Counted from the stretch's first letter, positions 26,808-35,726 are shown. The stretch is DNA of 64,000 bases from Collinsella sp. (GCA_019413925.1 DXMY01000018.1:62001-126000); one strand, 5' to 3'. Notes: a model not told the origin generated them from the letters alone. Program-made: numbers and translations.

Positions 26808-27734
26808 CTAGTGCTCCTCGCCGGCGCGGGCTAGGTCGTAGGACGTGGTCTGGTAGACGTAGTAGTTGAGCCAGTTGGTGTAGAGCAGCTGAGCCTGGCT
26901 GCGCCAGACGTTGAGCGGCTCGGCCGTGGGGTCGTCGTTTGGGAAGTAATGCGCCGGCACCTCCGGGTTGAGTCCGCGCTTCACGTCGCGCTCGTACTCC
27001 AGGCGTAGCGTGTCGGTGTCGTACTCGGGGTGGCCAAAGACAAAGAAACGGCGGCTGTCGGTCGACTTGACGATGTACAGGCCCACCTCGTCGGACACGG
27101 CCACGACCTCAAGCTGCGGCTCGGCCTCCACATCCTCGCGACGCACATCGGTGTTGCGCGAGTGCACGGCATAGAAGCGGTCATCGAAGCCGCGCACCAG
27201 CGGGCTTTGCGGCTTCACCAGATGATGCTCGAACACGCCGCTCGCCTTGGCCGGCAGGTCGTGCTTCTGGATACCGTAATGATGGTAGAGCCCCGCCTGC
27301 GCGCCCCAACAAATGTGCAGCGTAGAGTGTACGTGCGTGGTAGACCAGTCCATGATCTGGCAGAGCTCGGGCCAGTAGTCGACCTCCTCGAACGGCATCT
27401 GCTCCACGGGCGCGCCCGTGATGATCAGGCCGTCGTAGTGGATGTCGCGGATGTCGTCGAACGTACGGTAGAACGTCTCCAGGTGGCCGGCACTCACGTG
27501 CGTGGCCTCGTGCGTCTTGGTGCGTAGCAGGTCCACCTCCACCTGCAGCGGCGTGTTGGAGAGCTTGCGCATGATCTGCGTCTCGGTGGCGATCTTGGTG
27601 GGCATGAGGTTGAGGATGAGCACGCGCAGCGGACGGATGTCCTGATGCAGTGCGCGGTACTCGGTCATGACAAAGATGTTCTCGCTCTCGAGTTGCGCAG
27701 CAGCAGGAAGGGCGTCGGGAATACGAATGGGCAT
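26808..27734 (-). CDS. metA: Homoserine O-acyltransferase (probably acetyl-CoA dependent)
   Basis: 308 aa, MetA family. The nucleophile is Cys142 in LHICWGAQAGLYHHYG, and Glu111 occurs in TGAPVEQMPFEEVDYW. In this family Glu at position 111 goes with acetyl-CoA use and Gly with succinyl-CoA, so O-acetylhomoserine is the likely product. It catalyses the first committed step of methionine synthesis from homoserine. No SAM riboswitch or T-box was recognised in the 200 bp upstream. Confidence 0.93.
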   Translation of the reverse strand: MPIRIPDALPAAAQLESENIFVMTEYRALHQDIRPLRVLILNLMPTKIATETQIMRKLSNTPLQVEVDLLRTKTHEATHVSAGHLETFYRTFDDIRDIHYDGLIITGAPVEQMPFEEVDYWPELCQIMDWSTTHVHSTLHICWGAQAGLYHHYGIQKHDLPAKASGVFEHHLVKPQSPLVRGFDDRFYAVHSRNTDVRREDVEAEPQLEVVAVSDEVGLYIVKSTDSRRFFVFGHPEYDTDTLRLEYERDVKRGLNPEVPAHYFPNDDPTAEPLNVWRSQAQLLYTNWLNYYVYQTTSYDLARAGEEH

Positions 27735-27945
27735 GGATGCTCCTTACGAGTCAGTTGCAGCTATGGTACAACGAGCGGCCCCATCCGCGCGAGCACATCG
27801 CCCCGCGATGCCGTCAGCGGCCCAAATCACTCCAAAAGTAGAGATTACGGCATGCCCCAAGAATCTACGGCGCTTTAGCCTAGCAAAGTGGGCGCAGGAC
27901 GCTACAATGGTTCGACGCGAAAAACTCGGCCGAAAGGATACATAT

Positions 27946-28923
27946 ATGTACCAGACGCGTAAGATCGGTGTGGTCGGCCAGGGCCACGTAGGAGCACATG
28001 TCGCCAACAGCCTGCTTATGCAGGGCATTGCCGACGAGCTGTACCTGTGCGATATCAACGAGGCCAAGGTGACGTCTGAGGTCCAGGACCTGCGCGACTC
28101 CCTTTCGTTTGTCCCGTATAACACCAAGATCGTCAACTGCTACGACCACTACGAGGAGCTGGCCTGCTGCGACGTCATCGTCAACGCAGCCGGCAAGGTC
28201 GCGCTGGCCGCCGGCAGCCGCGACGGCGAGCTGTTCTTTACCACCGACGCCGCCCGCACCTTTGCCAAGCGCATCGTCGACGCCGGCTTCGACGGCATCT
28301 TCGTGAGTATCTCCAACCCCTGCGACGTCGTGTGCACCGAGCTGTGGCATCTGACCGGCTACGATCCCAAGAAGATCATCGGCTCGGGCTGCGGTCTGGA
28401 TTCCGCCCGCCTGCGCACCGAGATCTCCAAGAAGGTCGGCGTGAGCCCCAAGTCTATCGACGCCTACATGATCGGCGAGCACGGCTTTAGCCAGCTGGCT
28501 GCCTTTAAGGCTGCGACCATCGCCGGTAAGAGCTTGACCGAGCTTCAGGCCGAAAACCCCGACAAGTACGCCTTTGACCACATGGAGGTCGAGGAGCTCG
28601 CGCGTAAGGGCGGCTATGTGACCTACCAGGGCAAGCAGTGCACCGAGTACGCCGTCGCCAACTCCGCCGCGCGCGTCTGCGCTGCCGTTCTGCATAACGA
28701 GCACGCCGTGCTTTCCGCCTCCACGCTCATGACCGGCCAGTATGGCGAGGAGGGCATCTTTACCTCCCTGCCGTGCGTGATCGGTGCCGAGGGCGTCGAG
28801 GAGGTCTACACGCTCGACCTGTCCGAGTACGAGCTCGAGGGCTTCCACAAGAGCTGCCGGCACATCCGCGACAACATCGCCCAGCTCGACTGGTGGGACG
28901 CCGAGGCGTACGACGCAAAGTAG
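27946..28923 (+). CDS. L-lactate/malate dehydrogenase family 2-hydroxyacid dehydrogenase
   Basis: 325 aa from the ATG after GAAAGGA; a longer frame is open upstream without a site. The Rossmann motif GVVGQGHVGAHVA and Asp in LCDIN bind NAD. The catalytic His is in GEHGFSQLAAF and the substrate Arg in DSARLRTE. The usual GEHGD is GEHGF here, and the mobile loop reads GKVALAAGSRDGE, unlike standard lactate dehydrogenase. The substrate could therefore be lactate or a branched or larger 2-oxoacid (L-2-hydroxyisocaproate-like). A strong terminator follows. Confidence 0.78.
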   Translation: MYQTRKIGVVGQGHVGAHVANSLLMQGIADELYLCDINEAKVTSEVQDLRDSLSFVPYNTKIVNCYDHYEELACCDVIVNAAGKVALAAGSRDGELFFTTDAARTFAKRIVDAGFDGIFVSISNPCDVVCTELWHLTGYDPKKIIGSGCGLDSARLRTEISKKVGVSPKSIDAYMIGEHGFSQLAAFKAATIAGKSLTELQAENPDKYAFDHMEVEELARKGGYVTYQGKQCTEYAVANSAARVCAAVLHNEHAVLSASTLMTGQYGEEGIFTSLPCVIGAEGVEEVYTLDLSEYELEGFHKSCRHIRDNIAQLDWWDAEAYDAK

Positions 28924-28968
28924 GCCGCCGCTTGACGCGACACCTCGCCCATACGGACGCCATGTAAA

Positions 28969-29008
28969 GCGGGCCGCGCCGGAAACCCATCGGCGCGGCC
29001 CGCTTTTT
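28969..29008 (+). terminator. Terminator of the dehydrogenase gene
   Basis: A 12-bp GC stem (GCGGGCCGCGCC with its complement), a short loop and a T5 run, about 45 bp after the stop codon. Confidence 0.9.
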
Positions 29009-29036
29009 GGCTCACACGACACGCTTACAAATTTAG

Positions 29037-29210
29037 GTCTAATACTTTTCCGCGAAGTGAACGAGCAAAAATGAGCCCCCGAAGCATCGACACTTTATGG
29101 GAACCATTTCCTGCGGTTTCATTAAGATTTTCCTGCGGTTTTGGCGCCAAAAAATGTCGATGCTTCGGGGGTCCAAAATAGGTCGTTCACTTCGCGGAAA
29201 AGTATTAGAC
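29037..29210. repeat. Long inverted repeat L3 (nested)
   Basis: Perfect 28-bp outer arms (29037-29064 and 29183-29210) and a second perfect 17-bp pair inside (29076-29092 and 29155-29171). The loop carries a direct repeat of TTTCCTGCGGTTT at about 29107 and 29129. It lies in the 380-bp space between two convergent genes, both of which have their own terminators. Confidence 0.88.
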
Positions 29211-29251
29211 TTCGTTTTCGCGCAGACACGAATCCGGCCGCCACAACGCAA

Positions 29252-29289
29252 AAAGGGGCCCGCGCGCAGCGCAGACCCCGTCAAAAAAG
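29252..29289 (-). terminator. Terminator-like hairpin after the first SIS gene
   Basis: On the minus strand a GC-rich hairpin (GGGGTCTGCGC with GCGCGGGCCCC, imperfect) ends in a T5 run; it stands 15-50 bp after the SIS gene stop. Confidence 0.55.
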
Positions 29290-29303
29290 ATAATTCCCGG
29301 TAC

Positions 29304-30272
29304 CTAGTACTGCTCGATGCCCATGTAGCGACGAATCTCGGGGCTGTGGTCGAACGCCTTACCGCGGGCTGCGCGCAGCTCGCAGCTCATCGCGTAGAAG
29401 AAGATTGGCTCCAGGTACGAACGCACGCTGGCAGGCACGTCGCCCACGCCGTACTCGAGTGCGTCGAGCACCATGATCGTGTCGGTGTGCGTGTTGAGGA
29501 ACGCCAGCGCGCGCTCCTCCATGGGGCGACACTCGCCCGATCCGAGCTGCACAAAGTAGAACACGCCGGGCTCGGTAGCCTCGAACGGGCCGTGGAAGTA
29601 CTCGCCGGAGTGGATGTAGCAGCAGTGCTGCCACTGCATCTCCATGAGCGAGCAGATGGCCATGGCATAGGTCTGGCTAAAGTTGGGGCCGGAGCCCAGG
29701 ATATAGAAGAACTTGTGCTGCTGGCAGAGCTCGGCAAAGCGATCGCCCAGCTCGGCGTTGACCTTCTCGCGGGCGGCGGGCAGCAGCGCGTCCATCTGCT
29801 TAAGGCCGGCATACATGTCGGCGAGCGCCTCGTAGCCCTCCTGCTGGTCGAGCAGCTCGGCAGCCATTAGCACGCCAATGCCCTGCGGGACCTCGGCCTG
29901 CGACTCGCCCTTGCCCCACGGATAGACCCAGGTGGTCCACTTGCCGTTGTCGATCTTGGAACCCGCATAGTCGGTCATAGTCACGACCTCGGCACCGGCA
30001 GCCAGCGCCATCTCGCAACCGTCGACGACCTCCTGCGTGTTACCGCTGTGGCTGCAGGCGACGACGAGCGACTTCGGCCCCAGGCTCTTGGGGGCCATCA
30101 GGCAAAACTCGCGCGCGGTGTAGACCGTCGAGGCAAACGTAGTGGCCTCGCGCTTGAGTAGCTCGTTGGCCGGCATTAAGTCGATCATCGAACCGCCGCA
30201 GGCGATCCAAAAGACGTTCTCGATCTTACCCTTGCGCTCGATAATTTCCTGAATCAGATCGTGTGCGTTCAC
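29304..30272 (-). CDS. SIS-domain phosphosugar deglycase/isomerase-like protein 1
   Basis: 322 aa with two SIS domains. The first has CGGSMIDLMPANELLK and ACSHSGNTQEVVD (sugar-phosphate loop SxSGxT type); the second has YILGSGPNFSQTYA and SGEYFHGPFEAT (catalytic E..HGP motif). Length and motifs match FrlB/GfrE/GfrF deglycases, which split 6-phosphofructosyl- or glucosyl-lysine into sugar-6-P and lysine. Direct-repeat operators lie at 30329-30407 between this gene and gntR1. The amino acid released is not predictable. Confidence 0.8.
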   Translation of the reverse strand: MNAHDLIQEIIERKGKIENVFWIACGGSMIDLMPANELLKREATTFASTVYTAREFCLMAPKSLGPKSLVVACSHSGNTQEVVDGCEMALAAGAEVVTMTDYAGSKIDNGKWTTWVYPWGKGESQAEVPQGIGVLMAAELLDQQEGYEALADMYAGLKQMDALLPAAREKVNAELGDRFAELCQQHKFFYILGSGPNFSQTYAMAICSLMEMQWQHCCYIHSGEYFHGPFEATEPGVFYFVQLGSGECRPMEERALAFLNTHTDTIMVLDALEYGVGDVPASVRSYLEPIFFYAMSCELRAARGKAFDHSPEIRRYMGIEQY

Positions 30273-30328
30273 GGTGACGCTCCTCCTTGTGTGGCGGCTT
30301 TGGACGACGGCAGCTCGTACCTGCAGTC

Positions 30329-30345
30329 GTTCTATGTTGTTCTAT
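30329..30345. promoter_or_regulatory. Operator-like direct repeat, site 1
   Basis: GTTCTATgttGTTCTAT, about 57 bp upstream of the SIS gene 1 start. The same 17-bp word occurs again 62 bp away at 30391. Confidence 0.6.
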
Positions 30346-30390
30346 TTATAGCATGCAAGCAGGTGCCCGTGAAGTCATTTCAGCAAATTT

Positions 30391-30407
30391 GTTCTATGTT
30401 GTTCTAT
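30391..30407. promoter_or_regulatory. Operator-like direct repeat, site 2
   Basis: Exact second copy of GTTCTATgttGTTCTAT, 10 bp from the 3' end of the GntR gene. Two identical copies 62 bp apart suggest co-operative repressor binding. Confidence 0.6.
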
Positions 30408-30416
30408 CTATGGACG

Positions 30417-31172
30417 TTAGATGTCGAACACGTAGCGCGAGCCCACGATCTTTTGACGCCCGAGCAGCAGGGGCCGCCCGTCCGCATCGGTAAAGTACGC
30501 CTCCATATAGAAGAGCGGCTCGCCGACCGGCACCTCCAGCAGCGGGGCCGCCTGGGCATCGGCAAGCGCAATCTCCACGGTACAGGGGTCGGACTTGAGC
30601 GGCGCGCGGCCCGAATGCTCGGCGACGAGCGCAAAGATCGAGTTATCGGCGAGGTCCTCGTCGGCAAGCGTCTGCAGGTAGGGATGGTCGGCCAGCACAA
30701 AGGCGTTGTTCTCGAGCATGACGGGGATGCCGTCGGCCGTGCGCACGCGCTCGACCACGATGAGCTCGCAGCCGGGCTCCACGCCAAAGAACGCCGCATC
30801 CTCGCGCGTCGCCGCGACCACCGTACGCGACACCAGACGCGCTCCGGCCACCATGTCGTTGGCGGCACAACCCTCAGTAAAGCTCTGGACGTCGCCTTTC
30901 TGGACAATCTTGCGCTTGAGCTTGGGAGCGCACACAAAGGTGCCCCTCCCCTGCTGTCGGTTGAGATATCCCGCGCGCGACAGCTCCTCGATGGCGCGGC
31001 GCACGGTGATGCGTCCCACGCCGTAAGACTTCGCGAGCTCCATCTCGGAAGGAATGCGCGAGCCGGCCGCATACACGCCGCGTGCGATCTCGCCCTTCAG
31101 GTCGTCCATGACCTGCTGGTACAGCGGTACGGCGGATACGCCAGCGCGGTCGGTTTTATCGTCGGTTGCCAT
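30417..31172 (-). CDS. GntR/UTRA family transcriptional regulator 1
   Basis: 251 aa. The N-terminal winged helix (about 15-85) has LYQQVMDDLKGEIARGVYA, then SYGVGRITVRRAIEELSRAG. The rest is a UTRA effector-binding domain of the HutC/NagR type, which usually binds phosphosugars. It starts 2 bp after the recQ stop, so it is likely co-transcribed with recQ. It probably controls the adjacent SIS gene through the repeated GTTCTAT sites. Confidence 0.88.
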   Translation of the reverse strand: MATDDKTDRAGVSAVPLYQQVMDDLKGEIARGVYAAGSRIPSEMELAKSYGVGRITVRRAIEELSRAGYLNRQQGRGTFVCAPKLKRKIVQKGDVQSFTEGCAANDMVAGARLVSRTVVAATREDAAFFGVEPGCELIVVERVRTADGIPVMLENNAFVLADHPYLQTLADEDLADNSIFALVAEHSGRAPLKSDPCTVEIALADAQAAPLLEVPVGEPLFYMEAYFTDADGRPLLLGRQKIVGSRYVFDI

Positions 31173-31174
31173 CG

Positions 31175-33157
31175 TTACGCTCCATCCCGCGCATGCTCGG
31201 ACTCAAACTCTTCAATCGCCGCCATAAACTGCTCGCCAAAGGCATCGGCCTTTTTCTCGCCGATGCCGTTGACCTGGATAAGCTCGTCGCACGTTTGCGG
31301 GCGCAGGCGGCACAGGCCGCGCAGGGCCTTGTCGGAAAAGACCATGTACGGCGCCATCTCGAGCTCGGTCGAGATCTCCTTGCGCAGGGTACGCAGGCGC
31401 TCGAACAGCTCGGCATCGTCGCCCACGCGCGGGCGCTGATCCAGCTCGGCCTCCTCGCGCAGCAGATCCACCGCACGGCGAGCACGGGCCGAGGCCTTGC
31501 GCTTGGACGCGCGACGCTTAACGGTAAAGGCAAACGCCTCGTCCTCGACCTCGCCGGCACGCGGGCCCAGGCCCACGACCGGGTACTGCCCCTGCGAGGT
31601 GACCAAATAACCGCGGCCGCACAGCTGGCCGATGATGTCCTTGATGCGCCCGACCGATTCGCTCGACAGCTCACCGTAGCCGCGGTCCTCGTCCAGATGC
31701 ATCTGGCGAATGCGTTCGGTGTTGCCGCCGTGGAGCACGTCGGCGATCAGCGACTTGCCAAAACGCATGGGACGCGTGGCCACATAGCGCACGGCAGCGC
31801 GGGCCATATCGGTGACGTCCTCGACCTCGAACTGCGTGAGGCAGTTGCTGCAGTTGCCGCAGCCCTCGGCCTCGTTCGTGGCGGCGCCGCCCGCACCAGA
31901 CGCTGACGCATGCTCGGCCGCGGCCTCGTCGCCAAAGTAGCGCAGCATGTATTCGCGCAGGCAGCCGGTGGTATTGCAGTAGCCCTCCATCTGGCTGAGC
32001 AGGCGGTAGCGGTTCTGGAGCGCCCACGCGCGCTGCTCATCGTCGAGTGCCTCGTCGGCAGCATCGCCGCGGTCTATCAGAAAGCGGCGCATGCGAAAAT
32101 CGTTGCCGTTCCACAGCAGGTGACAGCTGGCCGGGTCGCCATCGCGGCCGGCGCGGCCCGCTTCCTGATAGTAGGCCTCGATGCTCTCGGGCACGTTGTT
32201 ATGGATGACATAGCGAACGTTGGGCTTGTCGATGCCCATGCCAAAGGCGTTGGTGGCAACCATCACCTGAAGATCGTCGTCAATAAAGGCACGCTGGCTT
32301 TGACGGCGGGCGTCGTTGCCCATGCCGGCATGGTAGCGGCCAACGCGAATGCCGCTGGGGCCCAGCGCCTCGGCAAGCTCGCCTGCCAGCGCATCGACCG
32401 TCTTGCGGGTCGAGCAATACACGATGCCGCTCTCGCCCGAATGCGCAATCACATAGTCGCGCACCCAGGCTGCCTTGGCCTTGTCGCCCATCTCCTCGCA
32501 GCCAAAGTAGAGGTTCTTGCGATCGAAGCCCGTCACCACCGTCGCGGGATTTTGCAGGCCGAGCATCTGCTGAATGTCCGCGCGCACACGCTCAGTCGCC
32601 GTAGCGGTAAAGGCCGCCACGATGGGGCGCTGCGGCAGGGAATCGATGAACTCACGAATCTGCAGGTAGGCGGGGCGGAAATCCTGGCCCCATTGGCTCA
32701 CGCAGTGGGCCTCGTCAATGGCCACGAGCGGCACGCCAATGCCGCCGTCCGCCGCGGCCTCCTGCGCAAAGGCTAAAAAGCGCGGCTCGAGCAGGCGCTC
32801 GGGCGCCACGTACATAAGTTGGTAGCGGCCCTCGCGCGCCCGCTTGAGCACGGTGTTTTGCTGGGCCGGAGTAAGGCTGGAGTTGAGATAACTGGGGCGC
32901 GCACCCGCCGCGAGCAGCGCGCGGGTCTGGTCCTCCATAAGCGACAGCAGCGGACTCACCACAAAGGTAATGCCGGGCAGCATGAGCGCGGGCACCTGGT
33001 AGCAAATGGACTTGCCGGCGCCCGTGGGCATAACGCCCAGCGCATCGCGACCGGCAAGGATCGCATCGACCATGCGGTCCTGCCCCAGGCGAAACGAGGT
33101 GTAGCCAAAATAGGCGCCGAGCGTGTCGAGCGCCATCTGCTGCATGCTATCGGTCAT
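31175..33157 (-). CDS. recQ: ATP-dependent DNA helicase RecQ
   Basis: 660 aa. Motif I MPTGAGKSICYQ, DEAH box AIDEAHCVSQWGQDFRPAY and motif VI QEAGRAGRDG are present. The RecQ zinc site (CNTTGCLREYMLRYFGD, then GCGNCSNC) and RecQ-Ct wHTH follow. The C-terminal 70 residues are an HRDC domain. It unwinds DNA 3'-5' in recombination and fork repair. It stands before gntR1 with only 2 bp between them. Confidence 0.95.
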   Translation of the reverse strand: MTDSMQQMALDTLGAYFGYTSFRLGQDRMVDAILAGRDALGVMPTGAGKSICYQVPALMLPGITFVVSPLLSLMEDQTRALLAAGARPSYLNSSLTPAQQNTVLKRAREGRYQLMYVAPERLLEPRFLAFAQEAAADGGIGVPLVAIDEAHCVSQWGQDFRPAYLQIREFIDSLPQRPIVAAFTATATERVRADIQQMLGLQNPATVVTGFDRKNLYFGCEEMGDKAKAAWVRDYVIAHSGESGIVYCSTRKTVDALAGELAEALGPSGIRVGRYHAGMGNDARRQSQRAFIDDDLQVMVATNAFGMGIDKPNVRYVIHNNVPESIEAYYQEAGRAGRDGDPASCHLLWNGNDFRMRRFLIDRGDAADEALDDEQRAWALQNRYRLLSQMEGYCNTTGCLREYMLRYFGDEAAAEHASASGAGGAATNEAEGCGNCSNCLTQFEVEDVTDMARAAVRYVATRPMRFGKSLIADVLHGGNTERIRQMHLDEDRGYGELSSESVGRIKDIIGQLCGRGYLVTSQGQYPVVGLGPRAGEVEDEAFAFTVKRRASKRKASARARRAVDLLREEAELDQRPRVGDDAELFERLRTLRKEISTELEMAPYMVFSDKALRGLCRLRPQTCDELIQVNGIGEKKADAFGEQFMAAIEEFESEHARDGA

Positions 33158-33249
33158 GGTTTCCTAACGTCCAAGTCATCTGCCGCCGATTATACGCCGC
33201 CACGCGGACCGCTGCCGTACGGCTGTCAGCCACGCTCATTCTGCGGGTA

Positions 33250-33301
33250 GCCGTTGGGGACGTTCTTGAATGACTAGTCGTTTAAGAACGTCCCCAACGG
33301 C
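33250..33301. repeat. Palindromic element R7 (GGGGACGTTCTT type)
   Basis: About 20-bp arms (GCCGTTGGGGACGTTCTT with its complement) around a short loop. The right half also occurs alone at 11571-11595. Located downstream of gntR2 and upstream of recQ. Confidence 0.8.
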
Positions 33302-33343
33302 TAAGCTCTTGACAGGCGTGGAAACGTCGCAGGTTGAGCATAA

Positions 33344-33540
33344 GTCAGCGAAAACGCCCCTAAGCGAGCAAGGTGACGTGAAAGAGGAGGGAAGCGTACT
33401 TCGGTACGCGACCGACGATTGAACGTCAGATTGCCGCTTAGGGGCGTTTGCAGCGTCGACCGGTCCGCCGTTCGTTAGAACGGCGGAACCAAGGGCGCAG
33501 CGTCGAGCCGTTGCGCGGTTTGGAAAACCGCGCAACTAGA
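33344..33540. repeat. Structured repeat family, copy B (with two tail hairpins)
   Basis: Base stem AAACGCCCCTAAGCG with its complement (about 33352-33366 and 33434-33448), inner GACGT/ACGTC stem, and apical GCGTAC/GTACGC hairpin. Flanking words are AAGAGGAGG and CGACGATTGAA, and internal-loop words CAAGGTG and CAGATTG. It is followed by two tail units beginning GCAGCGTCGA, each with a hairpin (33463-33487 and 33510-33535). On the minus strand it starts at the gntR2 stop codon. Confidence 0.82.
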
Positions 33541-33541
33541 G

Positions 33542-34261
33542 CTACATCACCATAACGTAGCGCGATCCCACGTAGTACTGCTTACCCATCAGGACCGGCT
33601 CGCCATTGGGGCCGATAAAGCCGGCACGCAGATTGAGCAGTGGATCGTGCGGAGCAATGCCCAACTCGGCCGCTTGCTCGGCGTTAGCGCGAACGGCCTC
33701 GACCGTACGGTAGCCAACCGAGACAATCGGCGTTCCGCCAACACGCTCGACCTCGGCAAAAATCGACTTGTCCTCAAGATCGGCCGTCAACAGCTCACGG
33801 TATGTATCAAACGGCACAAAGTTGTTTTCCTCAAAGATGGGCTCGCCGTCGGCCGTACGCACGCGCTTAATGTGCAGTAGCAGCGCGTCCTTCTGCAGGC
33901 CAAAGAACTCCATCTCGTTTTGACGTGCCGGCACAATCTGGCGATCGACCACGTGTGCACCCGCCTTCATGTCATTGTCGGCACACAGCGCGGTAAACGT
34001 CTGCAGCGTCGAGGCGTGGAACTGGCGGTTGATGTGCGGCGTGGAGACAAAGGTGCCGCGGCCCTGCTGCTTAACCAGGTAGCCATCGGAGCACAGCTCC
34101 TCAACGGCGCGACGCACCGTAATGCGGCTTACCTCGTACTGCTCGGCAAGCTCAAGCTCGGACGGGATACGCTCCTTGGGTGCATAAACACCTTTCTCGA
34201 TCGCATCCTTGATTTCGTCGTAAATCTGCTGGTAAAGTGGTGCATTTTTGGGTGCGGGCAT
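33542..34261 (-). CDS. GntR/UTRA family transcriptional regulator 2
   Basis: 239 aa: N-terminal wHTH (LYQQIYDEIKDAIEKGVYA, QYEVSRITVRRAVEELCSDG) and C-terminal UTRA domain. Clearly paralogous to regulator 1. An ACGT-N5-ACGT palindrome (34299-34311) sits in its own promoter. The same form occurs at the PTS operon (40342-40354) and, with one change, at the DMT transporter (41615-41627). It is therefore the likely repressor of the PTS and of itself. The effector is probably a phosphorylated sugar or amino-sugar. Confidence 0.88.
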   Translation of the reverse strand: MPAPKNAPLYQQIYDEIKDAIEKGVYAPKERIPSELELAEQYEVSRITVRRAVEELCSDGYLVKQQGRGTFVSTPHINRQFHASTLQTFTALCADNDMKAGAHVVDRQIVPARQNEMEFFGLQKDALLLHIKRVRTADGEPIFEENNFVPFDTYRELLTADLEDKSIFAEVERVGGTPIVSVGYRTVEAVRANAEQAAELGIAPHDPLLNLRAGFIGPNGEPVLMGKQYYVGSRYVMVM

Positions 34262-34298
34262 ATCTGATCACTCTTATCAAAATAGCGAAATAACTAAT

Positions 34299-34311
34299 AC
34301 GTATATAACGT
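34299..34311. promoter_or_regulatory. ACGT-N5-ACGT operator at gntR2
   Basis: ACGTATATAACGT in the promoter region of gntR2, 38 bp upstream of its start codon. It matches the palindrome at the PTS operon promoter. Confidence 0.6.
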
Positions 34312-34365
34312 CTTTTTATATGTTATCTCAGTTTGATAAAACGATACACCACATACAGCAAATCC

Positions 34366-35373
34366 TTACTTGCCGTCGTCCTGCTGCAGACTGTCCTGCT
34401 CGCTGAGGCGCGCCTGCCTGCTGGCCATGCGCGCGGGCTTGTCGGGATCGGGTACGGCCGTGGGCATGGGCTCGTCGACATGACCGCCCCACCAGCCGCC
34501 CACGAAGTTGAGCGTGTGGAACACATTGATCACGGCGCCGGGATCAATATCGCACACCAGCTTGATAATGTCCTGGCTCTCGTAGGTCGAGACAACGGCG
34601 TGCAGCAGATACATCTTTTCGCGGCTGTATCCGCCAATGACCTCGGCGCAGCTAATGCCATGCTGAAAATGGTCAACATAGGCTGTCATGACCTCGTCTG
34701 CCTTGCGTGTCGTGATCTGCAGCGTTACGCGGTCGTAGCGGCGGTAGAAGCTGTCGATGGTCTTGGTCGAAATAAACTGGAACACGATGGAGTACGCCGC
34801 GTTGTCCCAGCCAAACATAAAGCCAAAGATCGCCAGGATAAAGCAGTTAAAGCCAAAGATGACGCCCCAGATGGTCTTGCCTGTATGGTTGGAAACCCAC
34901 AGCGCGATAAAGTCGGTGCCGCCGGTGGATGCGCCGGACTTAAGCGCGATGGCGGCGCCCAGGCCCGAGACCACGCCGCCAAAGATGATGAGCATGATCT
35001 TGTCGCCCAAAAACGGGGCGAAGTGAAAGATGTTGAGGAACAGCGACGAGAGCATGACCTGCATCATCGAGAAGATGACGAAGCGCTTGCTGATGCCGCT
35101 CCAGCAAAGGAGCGCCACGGGGATGTTGAGCGCGAGCATGCCGAGCGAGATGTCGATATGAACGCCGCCGAGCGAGGTGACGCGATCGAGCAGGACCGCG
35201 ACGCCGGTGAGGCCGCTCGGAAGCAGGTCGGCGGGGCGAATGAACGCCTGAATCAGAAATGTCTGGAGAACGGCGGAGATGGTGACCGCCACGGCAGTAA
35301 TGGCGCGGCGGACGATGGTGAGACGGCCGAGCACGAGCACGCGGTCCGTGAGCTGATCGATGGCGTTCGCCAC
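34366..35373 (-). CDS. YitT family membrane protein (DUF161 and DUF2179)
   Basis: 335 aa. Five to six membrane helices occupy residues about 20-205, with LLPSGLTGVAVLLDR and KSGASTGGTDFIALWVSN typical of YitT/DUF161. A soluble DUF2179 domain follows (about 215-290, RRYDRVTLQITTRKADEV). Function unknown. The last 40 residues are hydrophilic and non-conserved. Nothing links it to the sugar genes except position. Confidence 0.85.
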   Translation of the reverse strand: MANAIDQLTDRVLVLGRLTIVRRAITAVAVTISAVLQTFLIQAFIRPADLLPSGLTGVAVLLDRVTSLGGVHIDISLGMLALNIPVALLCWSGISKRFVIFSMMQVMLSSLFLNIFHFAPFLGDKIMLIIFGGVVSGLGAAIALKSGASTGGTDFIALWVSNHTGKTIWGVIFGFNCFILAIFGFMFGWDNAAYSIVFQFISTKTIDSFYRRYDRVTLQITTRKADEVMTAYVDHFQHGISCAEVIGGYSREKMYLLHAVVSTYESQDIIKLVCDIDPGAVINVFHTLNFVGGWWGGHVDEPMPTAVPDPDKPARMASRQARLSEQDSLQQDDGK

Positions 35374-35508
35374 GTAGGCTCCTTTCGAAGGCAGATGTAA
35401 TTGTGGGGCATGCCGGCGATTGTAGCATGGAGCGCGAGAGGGCGCTTCAATTCACCCTCTCTCGACAACCAAAACGAGCCAGCAGCTCCCCAACCAAAGA
35501 GCCAAATT

Positions 35509-35631
35509 CTAAGTGAGTAGACTTTTCGCGATCTACCAAGCGCACTCAAAACAGCCACCTCTCCGACCTGCGGTTTTACTAAGGCAGATACGCTTTGTGC
35601 TCGGCATGTGCCAAAAAGTCTACTCACTTAG
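35509..35631. repeat. Long inverted repeat L4
   Basis: Perfect 18-bp arms (35509-35526 and 35614-35631; CTAAGTGAGTAGACTTTT) with a further imperfect match inward. The loop contains CCTGCGGTTTT, a word also present in L3. It occupies most of the 353-bp gap between the HAD gene and the YitT gene, which otherwise shows nothing. Confidence 0.82.
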
Positions 35632-35726
35632 TCCGAGTCGAAGCCAAACGGATCTAAATCGAAGCCAAAATGAGCCAATCCACCGCAAGAGACGTGTGAA
35701 TCCGCACTTCTTGCGGCGAATTGACG

